NCBI GenBank assembly: GCA_934654625.1
Contig: CAKUGM010000062.1
Coordinates: forward strand, 1-7,379
Reading direction: 5' to 3'
Origin: an uncultured Collinsella sp.
GTDB lineage: Bacteria; Actinomycetota; Coriobacteriia; Coriobacteriales; Coriobacteriaceae
Length of the DNA stretch: 7,379 bases
The notes under the pieces: generated by a model
Database searches by the model: none
What the model was told of the DNA's origin: nothing
The model's input: the letters and a program-made list of their open reading frames with translations, nothing else
Program-made: the position numbers and the translations under genes
In this document: in pieces, positions 6,295-7,379 of the stretch
Layout of the letters: each line of letters starts with the position of its first letter
Numbering within the stretch: the first letter of the stretch is position 1

Positions 6295-7379
6295 TTGTCT
6301 ACTGATTCTTTTGATACTTCCATTCTGTACGTCACGTTGGGCTGTGCCAAAAACGAGGTCGATACCGATCGCATGCGTTCGCTCCTGAACGCAGCAGGCT
6401 ACGGTGAGGTATCGGATGCCGAGGCTGCAGACGTTGTCATCATCAACACCTGCTCTTTTTTGGCGTCTGCAACTTCCGAGAGCATCGAGACGACGCTGCA
6501 GCTTGCCGAGGAAGTTTCTGACGGTATCCGCAGCGTGCCCATCGTGATGTGCGGCTGCGTACCCTCTCGTTACGGCAACGACCTTCCCGACGAGCTCCCC
6601 GAGGTCGCGGCTTTTGTGCGCACCGATGAGGAGGATGGCATCGTCGCCGTCGTCGACGAGGTGACGGGCACGGTTCGCTCTTCAACGGCGATGCTTCCCA
6701 GTATTAAGCGCACGGTCGAGGGCACGGTCGCCTACCTTAAGATTTCCGATGGCTGCGACCGGTTCTGCAGCTTCTGCGCCATTCCTTATATCCGTGGACG
6801 CTATCACTCGCGAGCTGCTGTCTCGATTCTCGAGGAGGCAAAGTCGCTCGTTGCGGGTGGCGTGCGTGAGCTTGTGCTCATCGGTCAGGATACAGGCATT
6901 TGGGGCGAGGATTTTGACCAGACGGTCGCAGGGCCTCACTCACTTGCCGAGCTTCTGGTCGCTCTTGCCGAGGCGGTGCGTCCGGAACAGGTGTGGATCC
7001 GCGTTCTTTACCTTCAGCCCGAGGGAATGACCGATGAGCTGATTTCGGCCATTCGCGATACGCCTGAAGTTTTGCCGTATATCGATATTCCCGTCCAGCA
7101 TTGCTGTGAGCGCGTTCTTTCTGCTATGAACCGTTCAGGGTCTGAAGAAGAGCTCGAAGCTCTTTTTGCACGTCTGCGCCGCGAGATTCCCAATATGGTC
7201 ATTCGAACCACCTACCTCACGGCCTTTCCCGGTGAGACCGAGGAAGAGGCGGATGCGATGCTTTCCTTCATGGACCGTATCGGCTTTGACTACACGAGCG
7301 TTTTTCCGTATTCGCCCGAAGAGGGCACGCGTGCGTGCGAGATGCCTGACCAGATCGATGAGGTGACGAAGGTTGAGCG
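6295..7379 (+). CDS. rimO: Ribosomal protein S12 methylthiotransferase RimO (3'-truncated)
   Basis: RimO is a cytoplasmic radical-SAM enzyme with two iron-sulfur clusters that adds a methylthio group to a conserved aspartate of ribosomal protein S12. Its start is TTG at 6295, and 361 codons are visible before the window ends. The N-terminal UPF0004 domain shows its three cluster cysteines: C17 in LGCAKNEVD, C53 in INTCSF and C88 in CGCVPSRY. The radical-SAM motif CDRFCSFC gives C154, C158 and C161 and continues as AIPYIRGRYHSR. The QDTGIWGEDF, IRVLYLQPEGMTDEL and PYIDIPVQH segments favour RimO over the related tRNA enzyme MiaB. The last part of the radical-SAM domain and the TRAM domain, roughly 70-90 residues, lie outside the window. 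A small oddity is LTAFPGET, where I expect a glycine before FPGET in most relatives. It follows yajQ by 21 nt in the same direction. Confidence 0.95.
   Translation, partial: MSTDSFDTSILYVTLGCAKNEVDTDRMRSLLNAAGYGEVSDAEAADVVIINTCSFLASATSESIETTLQLAEEVSDGIRSVPIVMCGCVPSRYGNDLPDELPEVAAFVRTDEEDGIVAVVDEVTGTVRSSTAMLPSIKRTVEGTVAYLKISDGCDRFCSFCAIPYIRGRYHSRAAVSILEEAKSLVAGGVRELVLIGQDTGIWGEDFDQTVAGPHSLAELLVALAEAVRPEQVWIRVLYLQPEGMTDELISAIRDTPEVLPYIDIPVQHCCERVLSAMNRSGSEEELEALFARLRREIPNMVIRTTYLTAFPGETEEEADAMLSFMDRIGFDYTSVFPYSPEEGTRACEMPDQIDEVTKVE

Noticed and set aside
7145..7167. Hairpin with a T-run inside rimO, terminator-like
   Set aside because: AAGAGCT pairs with AGCTCTT over a 3-nt loop, but the T residues are part of the stem, the stem is weak, and the site is inside the conserved rimO frame.

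Overview
The window holds five consecutive protein-coding genes on the + strand, packed head to tail: the 3' part of RNase J, a complete FtsK/SpoIIIE-type DNA translocase, a complete RodZ-like membrane protein with an N-terminal helix-turn-helix, a complete YajQ-family protein, and the 5' part of RimO. The gaps are 1 nt, a 1-nt overlap, 22 nt and 21 nt. No tRNA, rRNA, CRISPR array, insertion sequence or convincing terminator is visible. No stretch longer than about 25 bases lacks a gene.

The base composition (moderately high GC, C/G-rich third positions, rare TTA codons), two TTG starts and the block RNase J - FtsK - RodZ - RimO suggest an actinobacterium. The protein wording best fits the Coriobacteriia (Collinsella or a relative). 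That placement is inference from memory of the families; the sequence alone does not prove it.

The layout suggests one transcription unit with translational coupling. The Shine-Dalgarno of ftsK lies in the last codons of rnj, and that of rodZ lies in the last codons of ftsK. Any promoter must lie upstream of the window or inside a coding region; I could not identify one. Functions run from RNA decay (RNase J) to chromosome segregation at the septum (FtsK), cell shape (RodZ-like), a nucleotide-binding accessory protein (YajQ) and methylthiolation of ribosomal protein S12 (RimO).

The window is mainly a housekeeping region and I see no new defence, mobile or biosynthetic system. The unusual material is in the low-complexity parts. 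The FtsK linker carries a perfect 15-bp inverted repeat, a degenerate internal duplication and rare leucine codons. The RodZ-like protein has an Arg/Gly-rich cytoplasmic linker and a Ser/Asp-rich external stalk with a 21-nt repeat.
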